Of a DNA stretch of 64,000 bases, positions 45,432 to 56,764 are shown one piece after another. Source of the stretch: Lotus japonicus. Its lineage: Eukaryota; Streptophyta; Magnoliopsida; Fabales; Fabaceae. The notes beneath the pieces were generated by a model. It did not search any database and was not told the DNA's origin. It saw nothing but the letters and a program-made list of their open reading frames with translations. The stretch is taken from assembly GCF_012489685.1 (NCBI RefSeq), contig NC_080044.1:31042369-31106368 (forward strand). The letters are read 5' to 3'. Position 1 is the first letter of the stretch. Each line of letters starts with the position of its first letter. Both the position numbers and the translations under genes were made by a program.

Positions 45432-46586
45432 CTAGGAGATAAAAATTGAGTCCTCCATCTGTTTCACTTGTAGCCCTAAGAAGTAGTTCCGTTCACCAAC
45501 CATACTCATCTCAAACTCAGACTTCATTTGATTGACAAAATGTTCTACCATTTTGTCTGACATCCCTCCAAAAACAATGTCATCAACATATATTTGAGCA
45601 ATCATTAGCTCTCCTTTGACATTCTTCATAAATAAAGTCTTGTCAATTCCACCTTTGTGGTACCCATTATTTGTCAAAAACTCAGTGAGTCTTTCATACC
45701 TTGCTCTTGGTGCTTGCTTCAACCCATATAGAGCCTTCTTTAACTTGTACACATGTTCTGAATAGGTTGAATCAGTGAAACTTTTTGGCTGATCAACGTA
45801 CACTTCTTCATTCAGATACCCATTCAAGAATGCACTTTTAACATCCATTTGAAATAGTCTGAACTTCAACAGACATGCCACTCTCAGCAAAAGTATGATT
45901 GATTCCAATATAGCAATTGGAGTGAAAGTTTCATCAAAGTCTACTCCTTCAATCTGAGTGTATCCTTGAGCTACCAATCTGGCCTTATTTCGTGTAACTG
46001 TACCATTCTCATCATATTTGTTCCTGAAAATCCACTTGGTGCCTATGACATTTACCCCATCTGGCCTAGGAAATAAGTTCCAAACCTCATTCCTCTTGAA
46101 CTGAGCTAATTCCTCTTGCATAGCATTTATCCAGTATTCATCTGTCAAAGCCTCCTTCATGTTTTTGGGTTCAATTTTGAAAATAAAACACCCATTGGAA
46201 ATGACTTCTCTGGATCTAGTAATAACACCTTCATTCAGATCCCCTATGATGTTTTCCTTAGGATGAATCTTCTGTATTCTAATAGAGGGTCCTTTATTCT
46301 GAGGGGTCAAGCTTTCATTTTCTTCTTCAGATTCATTGTCTGACCGGATGTCTGAGACATTTGGTATGTCAACATCTGACTGAGGTAAATGATCATCTAC
46401 AATCTCCTCTGTGATCTTCATGTCTTCCAAGTTGTCATCAACCACAAAATTTATAGATTCCATCAATGTCTTGGTACGGGAGTTGTATACTCTATAAGCT
46501 TTGATGTTTGTAGAATAACCCAGAAAAATGTCTTCATCACTCTTTGGATCTATTTTCCTTCCCTGCTCACGATCAGAATGTAACAT
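45432..46586 (-). pseudogene. SIRE-type copia reverse transcriptase
   Basis: The integrase tail (DEDIFLGYSTNIKAYRVYNS) leads to RT blocks VWNLFPRPDGVNVIGTKWIF, KARLVAQGYTQIEGVDFDET, FQMDVKSAFLNGYLNEEVYV and KALYGLKQAPRARYE, then the catalytic YVDDIVFGG. The usual Trp in the QAPRAWY block is replaced by Arg. The frame ends with a stop at 45432 that falls in the connection to RNase H. Confidence 0.9.
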
Positions 46587-47280
46587 TTACTACCAAAAAC
46601 ATGGAAGTAATTAACAATTGGCTTTCTTCCTCTCCAAAACTCATACTGATTTGAGGTCGTTCCAGATCTGATGGTGACACGGTTGTGAATATAGAAAGTT
46701 GTGTTCATAGCTTCAGCCAAGAAGTGATATGGAAGTCTTTTAGCATGCAGCATAACCCTTGCTGATTCTTGCAGAGTTCTATTCTTCCTTTCTACCACTC
46801 CATTTTGCTGAGGTGTAATTGGAGCTGAGAACTCATGACTAATTCCTTCACTAGTACAATAATTTGAAAACTTGTTGTTTTCAAACTCCTTGCCATGATC
46901 ACTACGAATCCTCACAATTCCAGATCTCTTCTCCCTCTGAAGTTGTTGACTTAGTTCCTTGAACGCATCAAATGTGTCTGATTTCTCTGCAATAAACTTT
47001 GCCCAGGTATATATAGAAAAATCATCTACTTAAACAAAAGCATACCTTTTTCCTCCAATGCTTTCTACCTGCATTGGTCCCATGAGATCGATATGAAGAA
47101 GCTCCAAAATCCTAGTTGTAGCCACAAGTTGTAACTTCTTATGTGAAACCTTGGTTTGCTTTCCAACCTGACATTCTCCACATATTCTCTTTTCTTCTAT
47201 CTTCAGTTTGGGTAGTCCTCTGATAGCGTCTTTGGAGATGATATTCTTTATGCTCTTGAGATTCAGATGCCCAAGTTTTT
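46550..47280 (-). pseudogene. SIRE-type copia integrase
   Basis: The core has LGHLNL, CGECQVGKQTK (zinc domain), HIDLMGPMQVES, RSDHGKEFEN and PQQNGVVERKNRTLQ, so the DDE residues can be placed. A stop near 47030 interrupts the core after RYAFV, and frameshifts occur near 46915 and 46560. The reading order continues into the RT frame. Confidence 0.85.
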
Positions 47281-47284
47281 GGTG

Positions 47285-47691
47285 TCATAGTTTAACTTCC
47301 TCTATCTTGGTTACTAAGCATCTGGAAGACATGGATTTATACAAAGAGATCCACATATAACAATTGTCCTTTGATCTAGCACCTCTCATTACCACTTCAC
47401 CATTCTCATCAGTCACTTTGCACCCAGTTTTACAGAAGGTAACATCGAGATCCAAATCACATAGTTGACTTATACTGATCAAATTGACTGCCAAACCTTC
47501 AACTAGTAAAACATCATTCAGCTCTAGAGATCCACTACTGACAAGTTTTCCAAATGCCTTGATTTTTCCTTTAGCACCATCACCAAAGGTAACATAACTG
47601 GTAGAGTGTGGCTTCATGTCACCAAGATAGTTCTTCACTCTAGTCATGTGTCTGGAACAACCACTGTCAAATACCAATCCTCTTTAGAAGA
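47285..47691 (-). pseudogene. SIRE-type copia protease and pre-integrase region
   Basis: The minus-strand frame starts with VFDSGCSRHMT, the copia protease active site, and continues with YVTFGDGAKGKIKAFGKL, LVEGLAVNLISISQLCDLDL and a GAG-pre-integrase stretch. It stops at 47285. The upstream side is cut at 47692 by the Tekay-type LTR, so the preceding gag should resume beyond the right edge of the window. Confidence 0.85.
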
Positions 47692-48091
47692 TGTAAGGCC
47701 CAAGTTTTTAAACTTATGCCAACTAAATAGAATCCTATTCACGATTAGGGTTGATGTATCGTGAAGAGAAACCTGAACTAGAGTTTACCAAATGAAATAA
47801 ATATATGAAGGAGAAAGTTCAGGAAAAGTCTGAGGATCGTACCGAAGTCGATAAAAGTTATAGCACGATCGTTATACGCTTAAACCTAGGTCAGAAACCC
47901 TAGTAAATAGCTAGTTTTCACTTATAGGCATGATGGAAGTTAATGTAAGATCAAGATTTGGTCATGTGGTACAACTCTATGTTTTGATGATAACAAGTAT
48001 TTATTTGTGGATGAACAACTATGATACTCTAATGTTTGTCTTGAGTGTTTTGACAAACAGGTTCTGATTCTGACACCAGAAGATATATTCG

Positions 48092-48330
48092 TCAGAAGAT
48101 CAGAAGATCAGAGGATCAGAAGATCTGAAGACCAGAGGATCTGAAGATCAGAAGATCTGAAGATCAGAGGATCTGAAGATCAGAGGATCTGAAGATCAGA
48201 GGATCTGAGGATCAGAGGATCAGAAGATCAGAGGATCAGAAGATCTGAGGATCAGAAGATCTGAAGACCAGAAGCTCTGAGGGACCAGAGGCTCTGAAGG
48301 TTCAGAAGCTCTGAAGGTCCAGAAGCAGAA
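48092..48330 (+). repeat. GATCAGAGGATCTGAAG-type minisatellite in the LTR
   Basis: About 24 tandem units of 8-10 bases built from GATCAGAAG, GATCAGAGG, GATCTGAAG and GACCAGAGG. The same array lies at 51837-52075 in the 3' LTR. The related solo LTR at 43192 has only scattered units. Confidence 0.85.
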
Positions 48331-48580
48331 GTTACGAAGGTCAGAGGATCCAAGCATCCCTCTGACTCTGATCACCAAGCTTCACAAGTTCCAACACGAA
48401 GCATAACTCTGATCAGAAGTCAATGGTTAAAGGCAAAGGTCTCTATCGAGAAGTACAAGAGCAGTGTACTATTCTGAAAAGCCTACCTACCAAGGTTCAG
48501 CCACAGCAGGTTCTGGAAGTTCCAGAAATGCCCTCCAACGGTCATATTCTCTCAACAGAAATATCCTTTGCACCTTGGAC

Positions 48581-48587
48581 TATAAAA
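48581..48587 (+). promoter_or_regulatory. TATA box in the copia LTR
   Basis: TATAAAA in the context TTGGAC-TATAAAA-GGCTGAAG. It is repeated at 52326-52332 in the 3' LTR and present as a diverged AGTATTTAAAGCC in the solo LTR near 43856. Confidence 0.55.
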
Positions 48588-49254
48588 GGCTGAAGAAAAA
48601 GAAGAAAGCTAAGAGAGAAATCAAGAGCTGCAATACAAGAAAAGATTCAAGCCTCTACTTTCTTCATCTGTTCTTATTTAGTTTACACTCAGCTTATTTA
48701 GAAGCAAACCTTTGTAAACACCAACCTCAAACAGTTGTTTGATTTTCCTTAAGGGACCGGGTAGGTCAGTATCCTTAAGAAGACTAAGAGAGTGAATCTT
48801 AGTGGTGATTCCTTTAGGAGATCAAGGTTGATCGGATCCTAGAGAAGACTAAGAGAGTGAATCTTAGTGATAGCTAAGTCAGTGTATTGTTAGTCACTTG
48901 TAGGTTTCAAGTGCAGTTGTAACAATTATCTGATTAGTGGATTGCCTTCATTCTAAGAAGGAAGAAATCACCTTAACGGGTGGACTGGATTAGCTTGAGG
49001 GATTTATCAAGTGAACCAGGATAAAATACTTGTGTGCTTCTCTCTTCTCTCTATCTTTATCCGCTGCACCATCTATCTCAGAGAAACCGAAAAGATTTAC
49101 TTTAAATCTTAAGGGGAAAGTTTTTATATTCAAAACTCTATTCAACCCCCCCCCCTTTCTAGTCGTTTTTCACACCTTCAATTGGTATCAGAGCGCAAGT
49201 TCTGATTACCACACTTAACAGTGTTCAGTAGATCCGGGCCAGTGTGAAAAACCC

Positions 49255-51033
49255 ATGGATTCCACCACTACTACAAGCAAATATCAATACAGTGCAAGAC
49301 CACCTATCTTTGATGGTCAGAGATTTGATTTCTGGAAAGATAGAATCAAAAGCTTCTTTCTTGGCTTTGATCCTGATCTATGGGATTTTGTTGTTGATGG
49401 CTACACCCCTCCTGTCGATGAACATGGTGTAAAAATCCCAAGGGAGAAGATGAGTGAAGATCAAAAGAAGGAGTTCAGAGATCATCACCGATCAAGAGCT
49501 ATTCTGCAAAGTGCCATTTCATATGAAGAATATGAGAAAATTACTGATCGTGATTCCGCCAAGGGCATCTTTGAATCCTTGAAGATGTCTCATGAAGGAA
49601 ACAAGAAAGTGAAAGAATCAAAGGCACTGTCTTTGATCCAGAAATATGAATCCTTCCAAATGGAACCTGACGAATCCATTGAGGATATGTTTTCCAGATT
49701 CCAGTTGATTATTGCTGGAATAAGACCCCTCAGCAATAGCTACACTACTGCGGATCATGTCATGAGGATCCTTAGAGGTCTTCCGGAAAGCTGGATGCCT
49801 TTGATAACTTCCTTGGAGCTAACTAGAGATGTTGAGCAGATGAGTTTGGAAGAACTCATAAGCATACTGAAGTGTCATGAACTAAAGCGTGCTGAACATC
49901 AGGATCAGAAGAAGAAGTCTATAGCCTTGAAATCCAAATCTGAAAAGGCTAAGGCTCTCCAAGAAGAAGCAGAAGAATCTGAAGAAGCCTCTGAAGATTC
50001 TGATGAAGATGAGCTGACTCTGATATCCAGAAAGCTCAACTGCATCTGGAAGCACAGGCAGAGCAAATTCAAAGGCTCATCAAAGGACAAAAAGTCAAAG
50101 AAGCATTTCAAGACCAAGAAGAGTCTGATGGTAACTTTTGATGAATCAGAGTCAGAGGATGTTGACTCTGATGGTGAAGTCCAAGGACTCATGGCTATTG
50201 TCAAAGACAAAGGAGCAGAGTCAAAGGAAGCTGTTGACTCTGACTCAGAATCAGAAGGAAATCCAGACTCTGACGATGAAAATGAGGTATTTGATTCTTT
50301 CTCAACTTCTGAACTTAAAGATGCTTTGTCTGAAATTATGGATAAATATAACTCTCTCTTGACTAAGCATAAAAGGTTGAAAAAGAATTTCTCTGCTGCC
50401 TCTGAAACTTCTGTTGAACATGAGAAAATTATTTCTGATTTGAAATATGATAACCATGCTTTAGTTAATTCTAACTCTGTGCTTAAGAATCAAATTGCTA
50501 AGTTAGAAGAAGTTATTGCCTGCGATGCCTCTGATAGTAAGCATGAATCTAAGTATGAAAAATCTTTTCAAAGATTCCTGGCTAAAAGCGTAGATAGAAG
50601 CTTGATGGCTTCATTGATCTATGGCGTGAGCAGAAATGGAATGCGTGGCATTGGGTATTCTAAACCAATTAGAAATGAGCCCTCTGTGCCTAAAGCTAAA
50701 TCTTTGTATGAATGCTTTGTTCCCTCTGGTACCATATTGCCTGACCCTGTACCTGCTGAAGCTGCTAAACCTCCTCTTATGAAGGGATCTTTCTCCATGT
50801 CTAAATATCATGCAAAAATTCCTGTATATTATCCTGTTGAAAGACCCAAAGTTGTCAGAACTTCTGGGCTAACTAACAAGAAAGGACCCAGAAAGTGGGT
50901 ACCTAGGGATAAGATTATATATGTTGCAGATATCTTCAATAGGTCCATCGAAACTCCAACCATGGAACCTGGACAGTGGATGCAGGCAACACATGACGAG
51001 AGAAAGGCATATGTCCCAAGATCCAAAACTTGA
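49255..51033 (+). CDS. Copia gag polyprotein lacking a zinc knuckle
   Basis: 592 aa, uninterrupted. The N-terminal half is a copia gag capsid-like domain: FDGQRFDFWKDRIKSFF, KALSLIQKYESFQMEPDESI and GLPESWMPLITSLELT. An acidic linker (EEAEESEEASEDSDEDE) follows. Where related gags have a CCHC knuckle, the sequence runs from HRQSKFKGSSK straight into KKSKKHFKTKKSLM with no CxxCxxxxHxxxxC. The C-terminal part has a coiled coil (SEIMDKYNSLLTKHKRLKKN) and ends with GPRKWVPRDKIIYVADIFNR, the region that normally precedes the protease. The intact frame suggests selection or youth. It could supply particles for the element, but RNA binding would depend on the Lys-rich segment. Confidence 0.88.
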   Translation: MDSTTTTSKYQYSARPPIFDGQRFDFWKDRIKSFFLGFDPDLWDFVVDGYTPPVDEHGVKIPREKMSEDQKKEFRDHHRSRAILQSAISYEEYEKITDRDSAKGIFESLKMSHEGNKKVKESKALSLIQKYESFQMEPDESIEDMFSRFQLIIAGIRPLSNSYTTADHVMRILRGLPESWMPLITSLELTRDVEQMSLEELISILKCHELKRAEHQDQKKKSIALKSKSEKAKALQEEAEESEEASEDSDEDELTLISRKLNCIWKHRQSKFKGSSKDKKSKKHFKTKKSLMVTFDESESEDVDSDGEVQGLMAIVKDKGAESKEAVDSDSESEGNPDSDDENEVFDSFSTSELKDALSEIMDKYNSLLTKHKRLKKNFSAASETSVEHEKIISDLKYDNHALVNSNSVLKNQIAKLEEVIACDASDSKHESKYEKSFQRFLAKSVDRSLMASLIYGVSRNGMRGIGYSKPIRNEPSVPKAKSLYECFVPSGTILPDPVPAEAAKPPLMKGSFSMSKYHAKIPVYYPVERPKVVRTSGLTNKKGPRKWVPRDKIIYVADIFNRSIETPTMEPGQWMQATHDERKAYVPRSKT

Positions 51034-51688
51034 ACCTGAAGGTGAAGTTAATCTTGGAGGCATCAGTAGAGTAAGATTTGGTCAAGTCAAAGCTAGCTGA
51101 AAAAGCTTGTAGAGATGAGCATGACTGTTTCAGAAAGAAACAAAGACTCAGAACTTGACGAACCAGAAGCAACAACATCAGAAGATGCTACTACAACTTC
51201 TGACTTGCGTCATCAGAAGAAGAGTAGGTTCATAGCTTCTCATTCTGAAGCATCTGAAGATGGAATTTTTTCCAGAATGGAGATGTCACCAGAACCACAC
51301 TTCTGCTCTCATCAGAAGATACACTAATCAGCAGCCAAGTATCCCTTGGTATTCCTTCTGAGGGGGAGTATTTCGTCTTATGCTCTTACTATTCTTTTTT
51401 CCACCTTCATTCTTTTTGCTTATGACAAAAAAGGGGAGAACTTATAGTATCTTGACAACTCCTATTTTATTTAGCTCAGAATCCAGATATTACTAACATT
51501 GATATTAAGTATTAGATTCAGGGGGAGCTTAGCTCAGCACGAGTCTTGGATTCAGAAGGAGCAAGAAAAACTATACACATCAGGATAAGTTTTAACTCTG
51601 TTACCTTATACTCTGAGTGTATTCAGTTTATTTGTTTAGAGTTGTTCATCAAAATACATGGTTTTGTCATCATCAAAAAGGGGGAGAT
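51034..51688 (+). other. 3' tail of the gag-only copia element
   Basis: It contains purine-rich runs typical of SIRE-type tails (TGAGGGGGAGTATTTCGTC near 51358; ATTCAGGGGGAGCTTAG near 51517; the final tract before 51689). No pol remnant was recognised. Confidence 0.6.
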
Positions 51689-52924
51689 TGTAAGATCAAG
51701 ATTTGGTCATGTGGTACAACTCTATGTTTTGATGATAACAAGTATTTATTTGTGGATGAACAACTATGATACTCTAATGTTTGTCTTGAGTGTTTTGACA
51801 AACAGGTTCTGATTCTGACACCAGAAGATATATTCGTCAGAAGATCAGAAGATCAGAGGATCAGAAGATCTGAAGACCAGAGGATCTGAAGATCAGAAGA
51901 TCTGAAGATCAGAGGATCTGAAGATCAGAGGATCTGAAGATCAGAGGATCTGAGGATCAGAGGATCAGAAGATCAGAGGATCAGAAGATCTGAGGATCAG
52001 AAGATCTGAAGACCAGAAGCTCTGAGGGACCAGAGGCTCTGAAGGTTCAGAAGCTCTGAAGGTCCAGAAGCAGAAGTTACGAAGGTCAGAGGATCCAAGC
52101 ATCCCTCTGACTCTGATCACCAAGCTTCACAAGTTCCAACACGAAGCATAACTCTGATCAGAAGTCAATGGTTAAAGGCAAAGGTCTCTATCGAGAAGTA
52201 CAAGAGCAGTGTACTATTCTGAAAAGCCTACCTACCAAGGTTCAGCCACAGCAGGTTCTGGAAGTTCCAGAAATGCCCTCCAACGGTCATATTCTCTCAA
52301 CAGAAATATCCTTTGCACCTTGGACTATAAAAGGCTGAAGAAAAAGAAGAAAGCTAAGAGAGAAATCAAGAGCTGCAATACAAGAAAAGATTCAAGCCTC
52401 TACTTTCTTCATCTGTTCTTATTTAGTTTACACTCAGCTTATTTAGAAGCAAACCTTTGTAAACACCAACCTCAAACAGTTGTTTGATTTTCCTTAAGGG
52501 ACCGGGTAGGTCAGTATCCTTAAGAAGACTAAGAGAGTGAATCTTAGTGGTGATTCCTTTAGGAGATCAAGGTTGATCGGATCCTAGAGAAGACTAAGAG
52601 AGTGAATCTTAGTGATAGCTAAGTCAGTGTATTGTTAGTCACTTGTAGGTTTCAAGTGCAGTTGTAACAATTATCTGATTAGTGGATTGCCTTCATTCTA
52701 AGAAGGAAGAAATCACCTTAACGGGTGGACTGGATTAGCTTGAGGGATTTATCAAGTGAACCAGGATAAAATACTTGTGTGCTTCTCTCTTCTCTCTATC
52801 TTTATCCGCTGCACCATCTATCTCAGAGAAACCGAAAAGATTTACTTTAAATCTTAAGGGGAAAGTTTTTATATTCAAAACTCTATTCAACCCCCCCCCT
52901 TTCTAGTCGTTTTTCACACCTTCA
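51689..52924 (+). repeat. 3' LTR of the gag-only copia element
   Basis: It matches the 5' LTR at a constant offset of 3745 up to the C run. It is followed by GTTAA at 52925-52929. Confidence 0.92.
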
Positions 52925-53383
52925 GTTAATTCCAAAAATCTTCAGAGAAATGTTAGAACTTCTCTTTTTCCATATATCACAATCGGTTCGAGGCGAAACT
53001 CTAGGATCTACGAACGTCCGATTCCAATCATCGGAAGTTTGCCGAAACCGAAACCCTGGTATTACAAAACCCTAGAATCACCCGACTATGAGGACTTTTT
53101 CTATTCGGAACATCAAATGAAGATTATTCACGCGTACACCCATTTCTCTTGATGATTGCAATCTTTCTTCAGAAGGAAGTTTTCTATTCCGACATCCGAT
53201 GCAAAAAGCAACTTATCGGGTAAAATAGTTTTATACCGATTATGCATTAGTTACCAAAAATACAAGGAGACCTCATTTTAGTTTTGGAATTCTTTCGCCA
53301 AAACATATCTATTAATTCACGGTGAATGAAGCCAGAAAAATCAGATTCGCGAAACTTTCATTTTACCGCGTTTTGCCAACCTC

Positions 53384-53392
53384 TATATATAG
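53384..53392 (+). promoter_or_regulatory. TATA box in the Tekay LTR
   Basis: TATATATAG in the context CAACCTC-TATATATAG-CAAGAAAG. It is conserved at 62104-62112 in the 3' LTR. It lies about 720 bases into the LTR, so a long transcribed R/U5 part is implied. Confidence 0.5.
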
Positions 53393-55736
53393 CAAGAAAG
53401 ATGAGAAAATCACAAAAAAATCTTACCCATTTCTTCCCAAGAGGCCGCGAGTTTGCTAGAGGAGGGAGAAGAAGATATTTTGTTCAATCCTTGCTTGATC
53501 GTTGATTAATCAGTTGCTACTTCAAGGTTTCGAGGTATAGTCGCTAATCCTTACCTCTGATCGCTTTTTCCATAGCTTTTCTGTAGACTTTTCTGAGCTG
53601 ATAGTTTTGAGGTTTTTGCAAAACTATCCTGAATATTTCATTTTTGATTCTAAACATCTTCCTTACATGCCCAAGATCACTTCTGCCGGATTAGTTTTTC
53701 CGTTATGTCGCCGGAATTCCGCCGGAATCAATTTATGCCTTAAATACCCATTTTTGGAGTAAAGCTTCAACCTTTAGGCTGAAAACTATCGCTTTAGCTT
53801 AGTGCTAGTAGGATTAGTTGTCATAAACGTCGTCGGTGACGTCCCTGTCAAATTTGCTTTTTGGGATTTCAGTTTTGAAATTCTAAGTTAAAAATCATGA
53901 CCAAAATACCCCTGCGACAGTTTTTGATCCGATAATTTTTCCGAGTTTAGAATACCCTTAGTTACGGCTAATGATAGCATAGGAACCAAGTTTGATCGAA
54001 GAAAAATCGAACCCTACAGTTACCAAAAGTGGCCGAGCCCTATAGGGGAGGAGGAGGAAAATTCCTTTTTCGAAAACTTGTCCTTTCGCGCTAGATTATC
54101 GTACCTCGGAGTATGTACTACTTCGGGTAACCTTAGTAGGTATTGGTAGCTTAGTTTCCGATAGATTTTGATAGAATTCTGTGGTTTTACTTTAAAGGTG
54201 CTTTTGAGGAATTTCCTGAGGAGCAACGCTTTGCTTGTGAGGAAGAGTTCGAAGATCACTCTGGAGAACCTACAGGTGAGGGCTACTCACTGAATCTCTA
54301 GTTAATGCTTAGGGTCGATGCTTTCGACATTGTTTACTGTTTATGCACTTGTTTGTGTTTGATTGGAAAAATGTTTTCTGAGGCTTCGGCTGACAATGTA
54401 GATGATTCATCTACTGAATGTTTTTGAGAGTGAATTACATGCTAAGTGCTAATTGGGTAATTTAGGATGTGTGATGCATGCCTTATATGCTAAGTGCTAT
54501 GTGGTTATTGCTTAATATGTTGATATATGACATGTTGATTGATTGTGCGGAGTTAATTATGCTTTTGCAATGAAATCTGAGATTCTGAGTAGTGAGAATA
54601 GCGGGCAGGTCATGCCGATTTTATTTTGAGAGTTTTGAGAAAGTTTGATAGGACGAATGAGATTCGGACCTTGTTATGGTGTTTCATGGATCGAGACATT
54701 CTCTGGTGTCAATTGGGGATTAGGAGATCCCGAGAACTTATAAGATTTTGCGGTAAGATTAAAAGGATATTATTTTGAAAAGAAAACTCATAAGACATTA
54801 AACAACCTCTAAATCTTCAAATAATGATAACAAACTCGAAAGGAAGCTTAGGTTGCAAATCTTAGTTTTGGAAAACGAGAAGTGTCGCCGGATCCAAGTG
54901 TTGAGAAGTGTTGAGTATGTTGATGTTCTGGTGCTGTTGGAGCAGCTGTGTTTTGAGTATGTTGATGCTCTTGTGCTGTTGGAGCAGCTGTGTGGTTGGG
55001 CTATCCTGGGGATAAGTCCGGGGAATTGATAGTTCCCGAGTATGTTGATACTCTTGTTGAGCAGTTTTGACCATCGGATTGAGATGAGTCGGATGATTTG
55101 GAGATCATCATGAGTTATGTGTTTGTTGTGAAGATGTGTCTTTTGTCGCAGAATCGACTGTTACCTTAGGGTAAGCTTTTAGAGACTTTAATTTAGCTAG
55201 AACACGTGGCGACGTGTCGAGTGAGATCGGAGACGTTGTTTGACTAATCATCCTGCATTCATGCAACATTAATGAGGTATTAACACAGGACGTACTCTGG
55301 ACCTCGTCGGTTTCCAAAATGGTCATAAGATCCGGAATGCCGTGTAAGAGCGTTTGTAGACGACTCTTGTAGCAGACCGAAATGGCAGACCTACGGGTTA
55401 CGGCTGATCTGACTACCGTTGTTGTTGGAGTAAGAGGCACGCGGGCCGAAATGGTCCCACCGTGGCTGGTGCTAGGGCTGATCCGTTGATGTCCATCCGT
55501 TCCGGAATGCATATTGGTTGACTGGGTTAACCTGCATGGCATATCATGCAACATGCATACTAATTTAGTTGTCGAATGTGATTGTTAATTGTTAATCCTA
55601 TTTGGAACATGTTAATTGTTATTATTGCTGTCATGTTCATTATGGAATATGCAACCCTAGGATGTTATCCCTAGCTATAAGCCTAAGTGGCTATTATATT
55701 ATCTGTATCTATCGGTGCTATTAATTACGTAATTCT

Positions 55737-56273
55737 TTGGAGTTGACCCTCGCGTCTTCTGTGTGTGTTTTGGCGGACAACGCCTTTTGTCAGATGTCCA
55801 TTGCGGACTGGTTCACAATGGTCCACCCTTCGGGGGGGATCAGATATGAGATGATTGACCAGGATGACCCCGGTTCGTGGGTGGTAGACCCCGCTAGCCA
55901 TCGCGCGACATACTCCGGGAGGATCATGGAGGACCATGTAGATAGTGGAGGACTCTTGAGGTCAGGAGTGCTGCGGAGATGCACCGTCAGCTTCAACTTG
56001 CCACCTGGTGTGCACTGCGGACTAGGATTGGGAGAAGCACAACCACCACCGTCATCTTCAGAGGACGAGGACCCCTCAGAGGAGGAGCCCGTGGGAGTGA
56101 CTTCTTCAGACTCCAGTTCACCCACCGTTGCGATCATTGATGATCAGGGTTCGGGCCCTAAGCCCGTTAGTCCAGCACCGGAGCGCATTGCGGTTGCGAG
56201 GGGAGGTAGGGTAGTGTTTGTAGACTTGGTCGTTCTGGATTCTGATTCAGACGACGATCATGCTGGCACATAG
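55737..56273 (+). CDS. ORF inside the Tekay LTR, function unknown
   Basis: The frame gives 178 aa with coding-like composition. Landmarks are WFTMVHPSGGIRYEMIDQDD, GSWVVDPASHRATYSGRIME, LRRCTVSFNLPPGVHCGLGL, an acidic run (SSSEDEDPSEEEP) and a C-terminal acidic LDSDSDDD. The ATG at 55737 may not be the true start. No known domain was recognised. It lies in the transcribed part of the LTR, upstream of the primer site, so it would be translated only from a leader region or from flanking transcription. The matching part of the 3' LTR is outside the window. It may be a random frame, but length and composition argue for a second look. Confidence 0.35.
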   Translation: MELTLASSVCVLADNAFCQMSIADWFTMVHPSGGIRYEMIDQDDPGSWVVDPASHRATYSGRIMEDHVDSGGLLRSGVLRRCTVSFNLPPGVHCGLGLGEAQPPPSSSEDEDPSEEEPVGVTSSDSSSPTVAIIDDQGSGPKPVSPAPERIAVARGGRVVFVDLVVLDSDSDDDHAGT

Positions 56274-56764
56274 TTTTTAGTGCTGGTATGAGCTCCTCGA
56301 GATAGGATTAGTGTAGGAGTAGAGTCTTAGCTCTGACAGTCATTGCTTCATTTGTTTTCTTTTGGGACAGGGTAGTTTCCCACCGATAGCTTTTTGTGTG
56401 GTTCTTTACGGGAATCACAGAGAGTTGGTTGGACTTAGGAGGTCTTATTTTCAGACCATTGGGTCAGCTTATTCTCAGTTTTGAGGGATGGTGTTGCGGA
56501 CACTTCGCCTTTATATTTGGTTTGTACATATTGCCTACGGGCGTTACACTTTTCTTTCCGTCACTGGAGGTTACTCGTGACGAGGTTGCTACTTACAGCG
56601 GGGGCTGTTATATATATTGTATATTAGTTTTATTGCTTTTCGCATTTGGGTTTTATTTAATTCAGTCTTGTCTTAGTTATTATCGAAAAAAAAATATTCA
56701 CGTTTTTCCGCATTAAGTTTATTTTTGGTTACTAAAGTGACGCCACCGAAATCGGGGTGTTACA

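Larger units (their letters stand above)
47944..49180 (+). repeat. 5' LTR of the gag-only copia element
   Basis: It contains an internal minisatellite (48092-48330), a TATAAAA box (48581-48587) and a C run just before CTTTCTAGTCG. Confidence 0.92.
47944..52924 (+). mobile_element. Gag-only Ty1-copia element (TR-GAG type, 5.0 kb), TSD GTTAA
   Basis: LTRs of 1237 bp (47944-49180) and 1236 bp (51689-52924) start TGTAAGATCAAGATTTGG and end TTTTTCACACCTTCA. They appear to differ only in the length of one C run. GTTAA flanks the unit at 47939-47943 and 52925-52929. TGGTATCAGAGC at 49183-49194 is the primer site, and AAAAGGGGGAGAT precedes the 3' LTR. The interior holds one gag ORF (49255-51033) and about 650 bases of tail. 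Protease, integrase, RT and RNase H are absent, so it depends on a relative for mobilisation. Nearly identical LTRs mark a recent insertion. Confidence 0.93.
52925..56764 (+). repeat. Main part of the Tekay 5' LTR
   Basis: It continues the LTR after the copia insertion. It matches the 3' LTR from about 61646 onward with few differences. The TATA-like CTATATATAGCAAG lies at 53382-53395. A G/C-rich ORF at 55737-56273 lies inside. The end GGGGTGTTACA is at 56754-56764. Confidence 0.88.

Noticed and set aside
48092..48330. Possible CRISPR-like or regularly spaced array
   Set aside because: Units are contiguous, short and variable with no unique spacers. It is a minisatellite inside an LTR of a plant element.
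48464..48742. 92-codon frame found in both LTRs of the copia element
   Set aside because: It covers the TATA box and leader of the LTR, is low complexity (KKKKKAKR) and is absent from the related solo LTR.
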